From contig VXBM01001950.1 in the NCBI GenBank assembly GCA_013400155.1, positions 1,915 to 65,914 on the forward strand: a DNA stretch of 64,000 nucleotides, given 5' to 3'. This stretch comes from Helopsaltes ochotensis. Taxonomy: Eukaryota > Chordata > Aves > Passeriformes > Locustellidae. The translations under genes were made by a program, and so were the position numbers. Positions within the stretch are counted from its first letter, which is position 1, and every line of letters begins with the position of its first letter. The notes beneath the pieces are model-generated. The model made no database searches, was not told the origin of the DNA, and saw nothing but the letters and a program-made list of their open reading frames with translations. Shown piece after piece: positions 12,431 through 25,604 of this stretch.

Positions 12431-12920
12431 GGCCGTGAATAGGTTTTATTGCTTAATGAAGAGATTATGTAATTAAATACACCGGCAAGTTTTATTTCTC
12501 TATTTTTTTTTCTTTTCCGAAACACTGTATTAATGTGAATGGCAAGTATTCATAGTGTTTGAAAAAATGAGGTAATTGCAAAAGGCCAAGGCCATATCAT
12601 AATCGCAAATTGAACAACTCTGCTACTACAGATTAGATGCCTGGAAATTATTTGATGTTGAATAAGAAGCAATATCTTTTTCCTCCTGCCCCCAAGTACA
12701 AAATATTGAATAAAAAATATTTAATTAAGGCTATTCTCCAGGCCACTGAATTGTTTCCATTAAATGTCCACCTCTCCTGACTTCGGCTCATTTTGGAAAA
12801 TTAATTGAAAGCAATTATATCTTAAAACTGTTTCGTCTTTTTGCTTTAATCAGTCGACCCCTATGCAGATCTCCTACCTCTTAATGATGATATTTTATCT
12901 TGTAATCAGTGTATGAGATG
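12431..12920. promoter_or_regulatory. candidate conserved non-coding element
   Basis: This AT-rich stretch has no low-complexity decay. It carries many homeodomain-type cores (TAATTAAA near 12470, TTAATTGAAAGCAATTA near 12800) and isolated CpGs (gcaaattgaac near 12606, cagtcgacccc near 12851). It resembles vertebrate developmental enhancers. The call rests on composition only. Confidence 0.25.
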
Positions 12921-13105
12921 TTCTTTATATTGATATGTACTTCAAGCTGTGTCTATTTGTTAGCTTTTTGCAAAGTTAAAGAGCATCCTATTTCAATCTG
13001 AGCAGACTCTAATAAAGTATAGAATTGTAATGTGAGTGTTTTGCAGAAGGACTAGCCAGAGGTATTATTTGTCTTTATTTAAACATAGTCTGATTTTAGG
13101 GTTTT

Positions 13106-13151
13106 TGTGTGTGTGTGCACACAGACATATATACATATCTATATATAATGT
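13106..13151. repeat. (GT)n and (TA)n-rich microsatellite
   Basis: An alternating purine-pyrimidine tract with gtgtgtgtg followed by cacaca and tatata steps. Confidence 0.8.
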
Positions 13152-15675
13152 GTGTGCAGGTGGAGAGGAATTGAGTGAGAACATCATGGTTAAAGCTCTG
13201 TCATCCAGGAAAGGACACAACACACTGGTAGTATGCTATGTTGGGGAGAGGGGTGATACCTATGCTTTAGATCTGGTGGTTGAAAACGACAAAATGACAG
13301 AGATCTTATTTCTAGTTTCAGATACCAATTTTTCCTCCCGAAACTGAATAACAATCACATCAGCATTGGATTTTAATATCTTTATATATTAACATATCAT
13401 ATCTCAAAACCAAGACTCCTTTCACAGAAAGGTCCTTGGAGAAAAGGAATATTTCCCTTGGCAAAGTATTAAGTGTCACATTTTTAAGCACACATAGTCT
13501 CAGTGACTGCACTGGAATCTCTGACTTGCACGTTCAGATTCAAAACTCAAAAATGCTCTGAAAGTAAGTAATCTTATCGGGTTAATATTTGAAAGCCCTG
13601 GGTGCTCTACCAAGTCTTACCTTTGCTTATATTATAGTATTTTTTAGTTATAAGAACTGAAAAAATCCCTTTCAAAATTTAAAACCAAAATGGGTGTTAA
13701 AAAATACCAGTAAGATTCTAAAGTTCAGTGGGAGAGGAAAATAGACCTGGCAGCTGAGAACAGTATCAGATGTTTTAAAAGCAATTTTGTAGTGCCTAAA
13801 AAATCACCCAGGTGCAATTCACTATTTTTTATAACAAAAAGATATCACTACTCCATGAAAAATATCCCAGATTCAACACCCTAAAGGATTTAAGGATAGA
13901 TAACACTTCAGATGAAGGTTTACTGGAGGCAAGCTGAATGTCCATCCAAGTAAAAATATATGTATAAACCATTGTAAGATTAATATTTCCTTTGTGATTC
14001 AATGCACATCCCAGTTTAACCTTTGCTTAATTTTTATAGTATATTGAATCAGTTCCTCAGGTAGAATAATTATGTTGATGGCATTGTATCAGCTGGAAGC
14101 CTGGAGGTTTGGTATTCCCCAACACTACCCTTTGAAGTAGTTCTATGTGCTTGTTATTGCTGGAGGTACCCAGACCCAGGGGATTTCAGGACATAGGGGG
14201 TATTTCCCATCCCCATCTGATTGTTCGTATAAGATTCTCAAAAGTGTAGCTGAGGGAAAAAGTCCCTTCTAGCAGTTTTGAGGGACATGTAGCCCCTAAG
14301 AGTAAATTTGGCTGCTGGATTTGATATCAAACGACTGCATTTAATCGTTACACTGAGAGAAACTGAAGGCTTTGAAGCCTTCTGCTTCACTTTGAATCAG
14401 GAATGTCCAACGCACACTCACACACAGGACTCTGTGGTGTCTCACCTGCCCTACAGCCAGCTGCTGTCCCTAGAGCTCCACATCTGCAGCAGCTGGCCTG
14501 GGCCACACAGTCCCTTCAGCCTCACGCCTCTCTCGTAGACTGGCACTTGGCACAACCTCACACCCCTCAGCCAAGCCGGCTTGGTGTTCATCTGTGGTCA
14601 TGCACACAGATCACTAACACAGAGTGCACATGCATTTTAAACAATTGGAAAGGGGATTCAGTGAGAGGATAGGATAACTGTGCTGCCAGTAACCTGTTTG
14701 GGCATCTCTAGTCCCTTTTAATCTCCTTTTCCTTTTATTTTCTCATATTTGTGCCTCTTATACTTATTTAGCTCCTTTCCCCCAAAAAAATCTGAAGTTT
14801 TACACAATCCCAAAATGCTCTTCCATCCTGGATCCCATAGGCAGGAGTCTACTTTAGTTTACATGGTGGTACAAAGAGTTTCTTTCACTGATTCATATTT
14901 GTAGTTATAAACCAGGTTCAGCAGTCCTGTCCTTCTCCTTTGATAGTTTTAGGGACAGCTGAATAATTTTTACAGATTAGATTTCACTGATGAGGCTACT
15001 AGAAGTCCTCTACCTGTCACTGTTCCCCTGCTCCTTGTGGGGTCTCTCTGTCTGATAAGCACAGTCTTTCCTTAGAAAACCTAGGAGTCAATGCTCCTTC
15101 CCTTCAGTTTCCTTTGCCTTTCCTTCAATTTTGAGCCTGATGGTGGAGGCACTCCTGTGCCACAGGCAAACCTTTGCAATTCCATGTGTTACAGTCAGGA
15201 CTATAATTTCTAAAACATTTTTTATGGGGTGAGTGGAAGGAGGTGACCTCAGAAAATACTTCCATGCTACTTAAAGGTGAAGATACTGCTCAGCTGATCT
15301 TTATGCTCTGCCTTTTGTAGCTGGGGGCATGCTTTGCTCTGCTCTGCTCTCTCCACTCTATATTGAGGTGTTTTAGCAACCCACGTTAGGCAACCGAGTT
15401 AGTAGTGCACCTGTACTTACTCCCCATCTACACCAGTAAACTATCACTGTAGAAGAGTTCAGTAAGAGATTCAAGAATCTGAGAAAGGCAAAAAGTTGTA
15501 CAATAACAGCACTTTTTAATCACTGGCCTTTCCTAATATCAGGTATTTTGCATTCTGTCTGACATCAGTTACATTTCCTTAAATACCCTCAATCTGGGCA
15601 CACATATTGTGAGCACCACTTGTGAACTTCAGGGAGGATTTATGTCAGAGATTAATGTACTTTTGGAAGAAAAAT

Positions 15676-15741
15676 TATGTTAATCCTTATGGTATTGTCT
15701 ATTGATAATATGTTAATCCTTGCAGTATTGTCTGTGGATAA
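15676..15741. repeat. 33-bp tandem duplication (two copies)
   Basis: Units 15676-15708 and 15709-15741 both start TATGTTAATCCTT and end GGATAA or TGATAA, with a few substitutions between them. Confidence 0.85.
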
Positions 15742-16861
15742 TTTAAAGCAGCCAAGAAAAATGAATAAATTTTGCTCTAGGGAGAAAAGCATATAACAAC
15801 AGTTTCTTTTGTCAGCCACCAACCTACTGGGCTGATGCTGCAACTGTAGAAAACAAAAATGATTCTCACTGACCTAGAATATGAAGACAAGTTTGCTAGT
15901 TAAGACAAAGAACCATAGGGGAAAAGTCCAGCAAGATGTGGTTTAGTGATATGTTATTGCATGTGCATGTATGTTTAATGCTCTCCAGCAGTGGAGAGAA
16001 AGCATACATTCCATTTCACTTTTGAGATAGGAGCAGGATCACAGTGCTACCAGTAAAAAAAAGTTCTGTAAGAGTATTAAAGGGGAATATTTAAAGATAC
16101 CTATTGTGTGATAGAAACATGAAAGATTTTTTTCACTGGATAAGATACAACAAAGAATTTTTAAAGCTTCCACTTTAAATTCTAAACAAAACAAATTATA
16201 TTCTTTTAGATTTTATTTTTTTAAGCACTAGAGAATGTGCTGCATAGACATACAAGGGAAAAGCACCGGGTCTGCACTGTTTTCTTTTCAGCATTTCCAT
16301 GGGTACGACCTTAGAAACTGGGAGCTGTTGGACTGCCAGAGAAACCAGATCCACAAAAGAAAACTGTGGCTTTTAAGCACTTTTTAAATACAACCTGAAA
16401 GTCACAGACTACAGTGCTAATGATATTCCAATGCAATTCTAATGATTCTAATGTTGTGGTGGCTCTTATTGAGTACTCTTTTCCCCTGTAGTTACTAATA
16501 TAACAGAAAGATATTTGAGAAACTAAGGCAACAGAATCACTGTGAGCTTCTGTAATGCAGAGAGCAGCTGAAAGCCACCCAAAAACCATCAGCAATGACA
16601 CCATCAGAATCTAGAGATGAAGAATAGGTTGACAGTGCAGCATTAAGCTATGTGATAACCAGCCATGTAAAAGTCCTTTGCTAGTATTAGAGCACCAAGT
16701 TCACCTTTATTCACTTGAAGTGTTCATCCATACAAGGGCTAGGTTTTCAGTTTCAACCTGCACAGCTTCATAGACAGACTGGAAAAACCTGACTTGGCCT
16801 TACTGAGAACTACTTTAAGTTGTGACAATCTATCCCAGAAGGAAATTGGGGTTTTTAACAC

Positions 16862-16885
16862 CAAGCTGGTTTTAACACCAGCTTG
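16862..16885. repeat. short inverted repeat (hairpin)
   Basis: The 9-bp arms CAAGCTGGT and ACCAGCTTG are separated by 6 bases. Confidence 0.75.
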
Positions 16886-16890
16886 TTAAC

Positions 16891-16916
16891 AAAAACAAAC
16901 AAACAAACAAACAAAC
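16891..16916. repeat. (CAAA)n microsatellite
   Basis: About six units of the tetranucleotide follow the hairpin at 16862-16885. Confidence 0.85.
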
Positions 16917-19900
16917 CACAAAAAAATCCGAAAACCCCACATGTTCTGAATGTTTACCTGAACTGATAATTTATCCTTTTTTTCAGCTGTGTGTGTGTGC
17001 ACATGTACAAGTTTACCCCAGCCTGAGGGGTTTTTTTTATATTAACAAATGGCATTAGTACAGTTTTTCCAGTTTTGTATACCTACATTACATTGTTTTG
17101 TTAAAACTACATTTACCATTAAATGTAAATAATACCCTTTTTAAAAAAAATTGAGCTTTAAAAAAGTGAATGATTCCTCCACCTCATAAATCTCTGCTTG
17201 GTAACCCAGCAAGAAGTAGGGCTTAGATATTTGCTGAAGAGTGAATATGGGATATCTACAGATCAATTTTTCATGGCTGTAATTGACTCTGATTCAATGT
17301 GAAGTAGAAATCTTCAAAGACTTCAGTTGCTCTCAGTGTATAGTTAAATGCAATTATTTTATGTTAGATGCAAGCTGCCAAGTTCACTCTTAAGAGGCTG
17401 TGTATGTCCCAAATAAAAGCTGCAAAGAGGACCCTTTCCTCTCTGCTGCTGCACTGTTCTGAGATTTCCTAAATGAACCAACACACGACAAAAGGTTGTT
17501 CAGTGTTAGCAGATGTAGGCCAGTGCACCCCAAAGGCAGTAGATTAATTCTTAGAATTCTAATCAGAAGTTAAAAACAGCTGAAGACCACTTCAGCTTTG
17601 AAACTCATCACGTATGGTCTTTCAAGCAACCATCCATAGTGAGGAGGGTTTCCCAGTCTCAGCCACTGCCACAGCTGATGTAAACAAAAGGAGCAAAAGC
17701 TGACTTGAACTGCATTCTTTTACACAGAGCCTGCAGTGGAGCTGCTGCTCTGCCATCACTTGTAAAGTAACTCTGAGCACCATCAAAAGTGATCAATGGC
17801 ATGAATGCAGAGTAATAAAAAGAAAGAAAGAAAGAAGCAGTACAAAACCTCATCCATTTTACAACAATCTAACATTTCTGACTTCCAGGGATCAATTCTT
17901 TGCTGTCACATTAACACAAGACAACATGTATCAGCTAACTCATTTCCACTTTTCTGCTATTAAAAGCCAGTATGCTTCCTTGGAATCTATTAGTAAATCT
18001 GGCTTCAGTGAGCCAAAAAGGCTCAGCTGAAAAATTTTACTGGAATTAGATTTTTGAAACTGTGGGGCATAAGGTATTCTCTTCCTCTTGAATTCCCAGT
18101 TTAATTACATTATACTAGGCATGCTGACAACAGAAAAAGCATCTTTTCAATAAACACTTTTAATCCATACAAAAAAAGAGTGGCTGTGGAGAGCTCTGTG
18201 GGGCCATAGCCTTTTCCATAGTCTTTTAAGGTTACTCCTGTTCATTAGAAAAAACCACACATGAATAATTAAGGAAAACTGGGAAGAGAATCCAGCCTTC
18301 CTGTATCCCAGCTGAACATGCCGATGCTTTTTGTTGGCGTGTAGTAACCACTGCCTACTGCAATGGATATTTTAGAAATCTGAGTATGTACTTCTGTCAT
18401 TTGTTGAGTCAGAGAGCCAGAATAGATTTTTGAATTTAGTTTTGACAAAAACGAAACTAACTTCATCAGTTTGTCAGGCAACTATACTTATTCAGTCTTA
18501 TTTAGGCTGATTTTCATCAGGAGAGCTCTCTGTGCTTTGCAGAAATGAGAAAGCAAATCATCAAGGGCAAAAATGAATATGGAAAATGGGAATTTTTTTT
18601 CCTCTTTAAGCAGGGGCATTAGACTTTAAGACTGGAGTAGGGAAATACAGATTAAAACATCTCCTCTGTACTAGTGTCAGAGTTATTCTTGAGTGCAGGG
18701 GACAAGGATCCTTCCTCTTTTTAAGTAGTAAATTGACTTAATTGAAGCTCTAGAGCAACCCAATTTAGCAATTTTTTCCCTCAGAAGGTGGAATATATTG
18801 CTCCAAACTCTTTCTTTTGCTTGCAAAAGGACTAAATTTGCTAGACTATGCTATCAGAAATCTCTGGTGTAGAAGCTGTTGCAGAAGAGTGGAAGTAGCA
18901 AAATGCAAGTTAGGCTGAGTTTACAGGTGCTTCACATCTGGAGAACGGAAACGTGAATCTGTGACACCAACAGGCAGCAGCATGATGTGCAACACTTTGG
19001 TACCACAAGGGAGGAAGGGACTTTCAGCAGTCATCCTGATGCATTCAAGTTTTCTACAAAATTTCTAGACACATCAGTTTCTGCTCCTGCACAAGCCTGG
19101 AAATATGATTCAGCCTTTACAGATGATGACATGTTCCAGTCTAGTTCATTCTCAATTCATCTGGGGTTTGCTAAATTAAGTTTTCCCTCTGCAGCCTCTT
19201 CAGAGCTCAGTTCAGGAAGATTCTTCCGCCGGTTTCTCTTACAAAAGCAGAAAAAGCAGAAAGTGTGTCTATTGACCTGGCTGTTAGGCTTCATTTTATC
19301 ACCCCTCTGTTACAAATAGGAAATCCTTTACATTATATATTAATGGCAGAACAGCTAGCAATGTGCGATAGATAGGAAATTTTTTGTGTTATTTTTTATT
19401 TTTCTGTTTATCATTTTGAATAAATGTTTTAGTCCTCAATCAAAACCTTTTTGTGCTGACAGATGGACCTGATTTTTCCCCAGTTCAAAGCAGGTTAAAT
19501 CAGATGATAAAATTATTATACACTGACTGAGAAGAGTGCTGATTAGATTGAAAGGAGACAAAATCACATAATTTTTGAAGAGGTAGTTCCCTTGATGTAG
19601 CACCTGTGGAGGGAGTCTCCTGTCCTCTTATTTTCTTTTTTAGGCTTCTTCAGATTTTTTCCTATTGGTTTAATATTAAGGTTTTAAAATCAAGTAATTT
19701 GAGATTTTTTTTTTTCCTCTTCAGGGGAGTTCATATTTCATTAATATCTGCTCAATAACTAAGACTTTGTATGATTTACCCTCACTGAATGCTAGCTTAG
19801 ACTTTCTTAAAGCAGCAGACATTGCTTCAATGGTGTACATTTAAGTCACATTTAGTTTTGCCCTTTTTTGTCAGAAAGGAGTATAGAATACTTCCTTGAC

Positions 19901-22900
19901 TTTGAGAGATGGATTAAAAATAGGTGCATCTTACTGTGATTCTGAAATAAAAGTCTGCTTTGCTGCAGGATACTAGGATACATATGAGAGAGCACTTTCT
20001 TGTAATAAAAGCTGGCAGCTGAGATTTCATTACCTAGTCACAAAAAATGACATCTGGACTGAGACAAAGTCAGATGCATAGATGAAGAGAAGTTAAAAAT
20101 CACTAGATCAGAGATAAGAATTGAGGTAAAACTGCGACCAAGAGGTGACAAATGCCAAAGGCAAGCAGAGTAAATTTCCCTGCCAAGGGATATGACCCTG
20201 AATAACAAAGAATTCAGGTCTCTAAGGCCTACAGAAAATCTGTTTTCTGCGTGAGACTAATCATAAATTTATCTGTGTCAAATGGATAAAAATACGTGCA
20301 TCCAAGTCTCAGAGCTCCTACAGCTACACAATGGAGTTCTGCAGTGCCCAGGGGTAACTTTCAGGCCAATATTGCTCAAGGTTAAAACGAAATTAGCAGC
20401 ATGGGCCTGATAGATCTCCTCCTGAAACAAAGTGGAAGCTTTCCATTCACATTTATGAGAGCTAGATTAGATATTTATTTCTGAGATCCAGTACACTGAC
20501 CATCCTTAATATTGCCCTTTTGGTACAAATCCAATTTATACCTGAGCTTTTAATTTAGAGATGACTTAACTCCCAAACCTACTATGAAAAAAGGGTTCCT
20601 ACCCTTGCTTTTTTCTCCAGCCTCATGGGTCCTAGGTATAAATTGCTTAAAGCAATTCAGACATTAACATTCTATGTCTTTTTTATCTTTTTCTCTGTCA
20701 AATATTGTAGAAATCTATTTTGCAACGAGGTGCATAATAATCAATTTAAACATTGCACATTTTAAACTGAATCACAGTGAGTAATGTGGTTTGAGAAAAA
20801 AAATACCAGGGAGGTTGGGGATTAGAGGGAATGATTTTGGATTTAAAAATACACATTTTAGGATGTAAGTATAAGTATCAGACCACCCAACAGTTGTATT
20901 TTTGCCGGATTTTTTTTATCTAATTATGCATTAATATTAACACTTTAGGGAGGGAAGAGGCTCCTGTTCTTGGTAAATGTTGCACAAATTATTAACGTTT
21001 GTGAGGGGTGGTATTGTACACAGACCCTGTGTATATCACCTTTATGCTCATGAATTAGCATTTTAAATACAATTAATAGGCTCTTTACACCTATCTCAAT
21101 GAACACTGGAAAGGAAGTAGGTTGCAACTCTTGAGTTTAAGACTTTATTTTAAGGACTAGTAAAACATTTCTAATGTATTTTTAAAACTCATTGGTATTC
21201 TCTTCCTCACAATCAGTGAAGCAGTCTGTTACTAATGTGGAATGAAGTACTGTTTTACCTGTGAAAAAGATGTTATTGCTTTAAACAGGCTCGGCCAAAT
21301 CAGCTTCTTAAATCTTAACTGTGCAAGGAAAAAGGCTGAAAGATAGTTTATCACTGTCTGCAACAGGTGTTCTACCAGCCAATTCCGTTCTTGTTGAGCT
21401 GGCATTCAAGAATTATCTGCAATAATGGAAAGAGAGTCCTACTTAATTTGTAGTCCAACTAATTGTTTCATGGTTTATGAGCTCAGCATTTCAACAAACA
21501 GGAACAAAGCCAAATTTTGTTCAGAAACTACCTGCTTGAAAATAGATATTGTAAATGCTTCAACATTCAGTTTTCCATTTAATTATAAACAGGACCATTA
21601 TTTCTAATATCCCAAATAAACATTTTTCTTCCTTAAAATCTTGGGGTGGAAAAAAGTTGCAAAAATAATGTTTTGAAGACATTAGCAGCTAACTGCAAAT
21701 CTTAGAGGGAAAATGTCTGCTTTCTACAAAGAACTGGAGACAAGGTGATGCCTTTCAGGGGATCAGAAAGGAGGTGTTCTTAAAATAAAATTGGGCCAGT
21801 TTCATTGACTTATTCACCCAAAGCCTTCAGTGAGTGTTTCTAATATCATGTTGCAGTGTCTTTCATCTGCCAGTGAACGCTCTGCTGCATTCAATCGCCA
21901 TAATTCAGGTTGACTCAAATGCAGTTGCCAGGTTCAGAGCCTGGAACATCTTCTTGAAAGGCAGGGGTTTATTTTTCTTTTATTTTTAAATGCCATCCAA
22001 ACAATGATCAGGGTAGCTAGTTCTCTTAAATTCTTGTCCAGAAATGTGAAGGCAAACCCGGTAACGAAGGGATCAGGAGGTCATAAGTGATCAGTACAGA
22101 ATGATCCACTTTTATCTGCTCTGGAAAGAATGAACCTGAAAGAGGTTTACAAATTTCTCTGGAAATGTTAGGATAACAAGAGGCCAAAGCAAAGAAGTAA
22201 GGAAGGGGATGTGCAGTTATGACTGCCATTTGTAGAAGTCTTTAAGCAAAGCTGATGGTACAAGGAAAAGAGATAACCTACAAGTGTAATTGCACTTTGT
22301 GATTCAGGGTTGACCCCTTGTGGAAGGAGAACATTTCTGATTCAGACCTTCTCCAAAACACAAGTAAATAAGGCTATAAAATATATTGGTGAGGATTGCA
22401 ATACAGGTTTGTGTCTCATACTTCCACCAAGTGAAAGCTCTTCAAAAGACAATAAATACAGTTTTATTAAGGGAAATTCTCTGTGGCAAAAATGTTAGTG
22501 TGGCTGTTTAAAAGCTAAACAGAAACCCCATATTTCAATATTGCAAAGGTGCCTAGGTTAATGACATTTAGAAGGAATATAGCTAATATTATTCCTTAGC
22601 TTAGGAAATTGAGGCGCAGATTATTTGCTAATTTGCATATAAATTACATTAAAAATGTTTAATCAAGACTTTTGGCCCCACAGAACATGAAATTAAATTA
22701 AAGGGGCTTTTTTGTGAGTTTGGGGTTTTTTTAACATAGAGGAAGAAATCTCTGGGGGCGTTGTTGTTGTGTATTTTATAGATGACAACTTGGACTTCAT
22801 TAGAAGTCTGAAGATTCAATATCAGTAAAACACAAAATGATGTGAATTATTAATTCAGGTCCTCTCTCTCGAGTTATTCTCTTTGGATGTTTGTATCTTT

Positions 22901-24580
22901 CCACAAGCATCTTTTGCTACTTAAGCCACACAAAGGTGGGTGAGAGAAACTGTGAATTAAAGGCAGACTTCCCTATGAGAGGATAAGAATGCCAGAATGT
23001 GGAGGTGATCCTCACTAAATAAGCTCACATTAAGCTCTAAAGGACTGCATGCACAAAATGGAATGAATGGGGCTCTCAATTTGCCTTTTATCTGAGAGTT
23101 GTGCCTGCATAATCTGTCTGGGGAGGGTGCAACACCTTTGCTTATCATTGCTGTATGCCTGTGTACCTGTTCAGCAGAGACACAGCAGTCTTGGACTCTA
23201 TAAACATATCTTGACATACCTTGAGAAGGTATTACATTTCCATTAGACTGTGATTTTATACCTTAAATTATTTGCTTCAATCAAACTATTTGCAATTTCA
23301 GTGTGTGGCTTTTAGAACATTGATACATGGTTGCAATAATGCATTCAAACAGACATACTGATAGAAATAGCATCCTGTTACAGCTATTACGGCATGGATT
23401 TAAAAAAGAATTTAGCATCTTTCCCAACCATTATGAAAATTCAGCAATACATTTTCAAGCCTAAAACTGCTTTCCCAAAGTTGTGCAGTTAGTGCTTTGC
23501 AACCTCTTACGTAAATATTTCTTTATACAACTCCCTTCCACTTCGTTTCACATCACTTTGTAATCTACTCCTAGTGAATGTGCTTTCTTAGTCAAGTAAT
23601 AGTCTGCATTATTGTATACCAGTGTGTACTAGAGATACAGAATAGAGCCACAGAGAAAACATGAAATTTCTTCTAATGCAGTCCTACATCCTTTAACCGC
23701 AGTAGAATTCCACATTGTAGTGACAAAGACCTCCCTGGGCAGTGGAGTAGTATTGCCCAAATCTGAACGCCTTTAAAAACCAAAAATAAATTTCTAGTAA
23801 CTTTAATGATCACAAACCTGGGGAAAAAAGTAATTTCTCCAAAGGATTCAATAACTTGCATTTTCTATGTTAACTTCTAATTTCTTTGTATTAGTCTCTG
23901 CAGTGGAACTGTGGAGAATTTGAAATGGCTCTTTGAAATGCATTTGAAACTATTTTTTATGCTGGCCCCTTGCTTGCATATTAGGCTTTAATCTAGGAAA
24001 TACTTAAGTGTCCTCACCCTGATTAACTGAACCTACTGTCAAGGGAATGCATTAAACTAAACATTGAAATGTTAGTAATGTTTTTTATAAGTTTAGCTTA
24101 GATAATTGTAAAATAAACCCCAAAACCCTCATCTTGGAGAGAAAGCCCTTTTTTCCAAGTCTAATAAACATGTGTGCAAGGCTTTTATAGCATTAGAATT
24201 ATTTGTCATTTGTTAATTCTCACTCTTTTTAAAGTAGAACAGCTTTTTCTGTATACAGTAATCAAGTCCCTCTCTGACTTAGCCCTTCCAACTTTTTTGT
24301 TTATACCATCAAAACAGGTATTTCAGATTGTTTGGAATATTGAGCACTAACAAGAGAACTTTTTTATTTGCTCTTCATTTGTGTTCCCAAGGCTTTTTCT
24401 GTCTTTTTATTTTGTTTGTTTGTTTTAATATTGTTTCCTTGTCCTTGACATTTTCACAGTTTTCCAATATGCTGCTTCAAAGGGAAATGCAATAGGTATG
24501 GTCTTAATACATTGGAGGGGTTTTTTTTGCTTTTTTCTTTTCAAATATTAGCACTGTACCATTTCAATTTTGCAAAATAA
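16917..24580. other. unique AT-rich DNA, no gene seen
   Basis: Long stretch without a recognisable repeat or exon. A 110-codon open frame at 18987-19319 begins at GTG and not ATG, and has no domain I recognise. Bases about 22600-22700 look like a conserved AT-rich element. An (AAAG)n stretch lies at about 17820-17836. Confidence 0.4.
22600..22700. promoter_or_regulatory. candidate conserved non-coding element
   Basis: Contains ATTTGCATATAAAT (octamer-like) and TTTAATCAAG in a clean AT-rich context. Composition only. Confidence 0.2.
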
Positions 24581-25603
24581 CCTACACAATAGATCCCTCC
24601 AAAACTATATCAAGCACTAGAGGGACTAATTCCATTAAACATACTCAAGTAGAACAAGTATTATTTTTTTCCTCATCTGTAATAAAAAGGAATTGGTTTA
24701 TGTAGACCAACATACAAACATGACAAGTGAGTTTATGGAGACATTTAGGTAGAAAACCACATTATTATTATTTCCAATTGGTTAAAAAAATTGACAGCAC
24801 TTCAGCCTCTTCCTGCCTTTAGAAAAATTTCAATCACCTTCACATAACATGAAGAAGAAAGAAATGCTTTAAAGAAATGCTTTAAGATTTGTATTCTCCT
24901 GCACTCCTATCTTTTTTCCCCCAAAGATAAAAGATTCTACATAAAAGTAAGGTTGTTTGGACTCACTGGAAATAGATTTCCGGTTCCTAATGAAGTCTTG
25001 AGAGTAAGAAATTGCTAACAAAAAGAGTAAATTTTTTGTCCATTTCTTTCACTTTTGACATACCCTGAAAGCCTTTTGCAAGAGCAGTATCAAACAAATC
25101 AAGTAAAGCAAAATAATGCAAACTACCCATTCATTCACATACTGAGGACTTTATTAGAACTAAAGAGAACTATTTTTTTTTCCATTCTCACATCCTTCCA
25201 CCACATTTACAGAGTTTCCTGAAAAATTTCCACAAGCTACAGGCAAAATGTTAACCTTAAGAAGGTGTTGAGATAACAAGAAAGCGAAAAAACTAATTCT
25301 GCAGCAAGTCCAGTATGACACCGTGCACCTTTCTTTCTCCCATATAAAAGACAAAGAAGACTCTGAATTCAACAAGACACCTCCCCTCTTCTTCTATTTT
25401 ATCAAAAGTCGTTGTATTCACTGGTCAAGAAAAAAGAAAGGTAAAAGGAGAGAACAAAACAGGCACATTCCAGCATCTTCCTGATTCTGAGCATTGCTGG
25501 GACTTCAGTTGTGCTGCTTAAGATGAGGCTGCAGTGCATTTCCATAGCATCTCTTTTTCTTGTCTACAGTAATTAATTAAATCACAGAAATATTGCTGTG
25601 TGG
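24581..25603. repeat. 1023-bp exact duplicate, copy 1 (probable assembly artefact)
   Basis: Reads the same as 25605-26627 (offset 1024) wherever I compared them, including an identical 71-codon shadow frame at 25375-25160 and 26399-26184. The copies are separated by a single N at 25604. Identity across 1 kb of AT-rich DNA, joined by a gap symbol, points to two overlapping contig ends that were not merged. Confidence 0.9.
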
Positions 25604-25604
25604 N
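25604..25604. other. single-N assembly gap
   Basis: One undetermined base joins the end of copy 1 to the start of copy 2. Scaffolders use such minimal gaps when the estimated gap is zero or negative. Confidence 0.95.

Larger units (their letters stand above)
12921..16890. other. unique DNA, no gene seen
   Basis: It contains a GT/TA-rich microsatellite at 13106-13151 and a 33-bp tandem duplication at 15676-15741. A GC-richer patch at 14400-14620 is open in two frames but has no recognisable domain. Confidence 0.4.

Noticed and set aside
13036..13347. 103-codon plus-strand open frame
   Set aside because: GTG start, runs through a GT/TA microsatellite, and has no domain.
18987..19319. 110-codon plus-strand open frame
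   Set aside because: It starts at GTG, which is not a normal start in vertebrates. It has no domain and no splice context.
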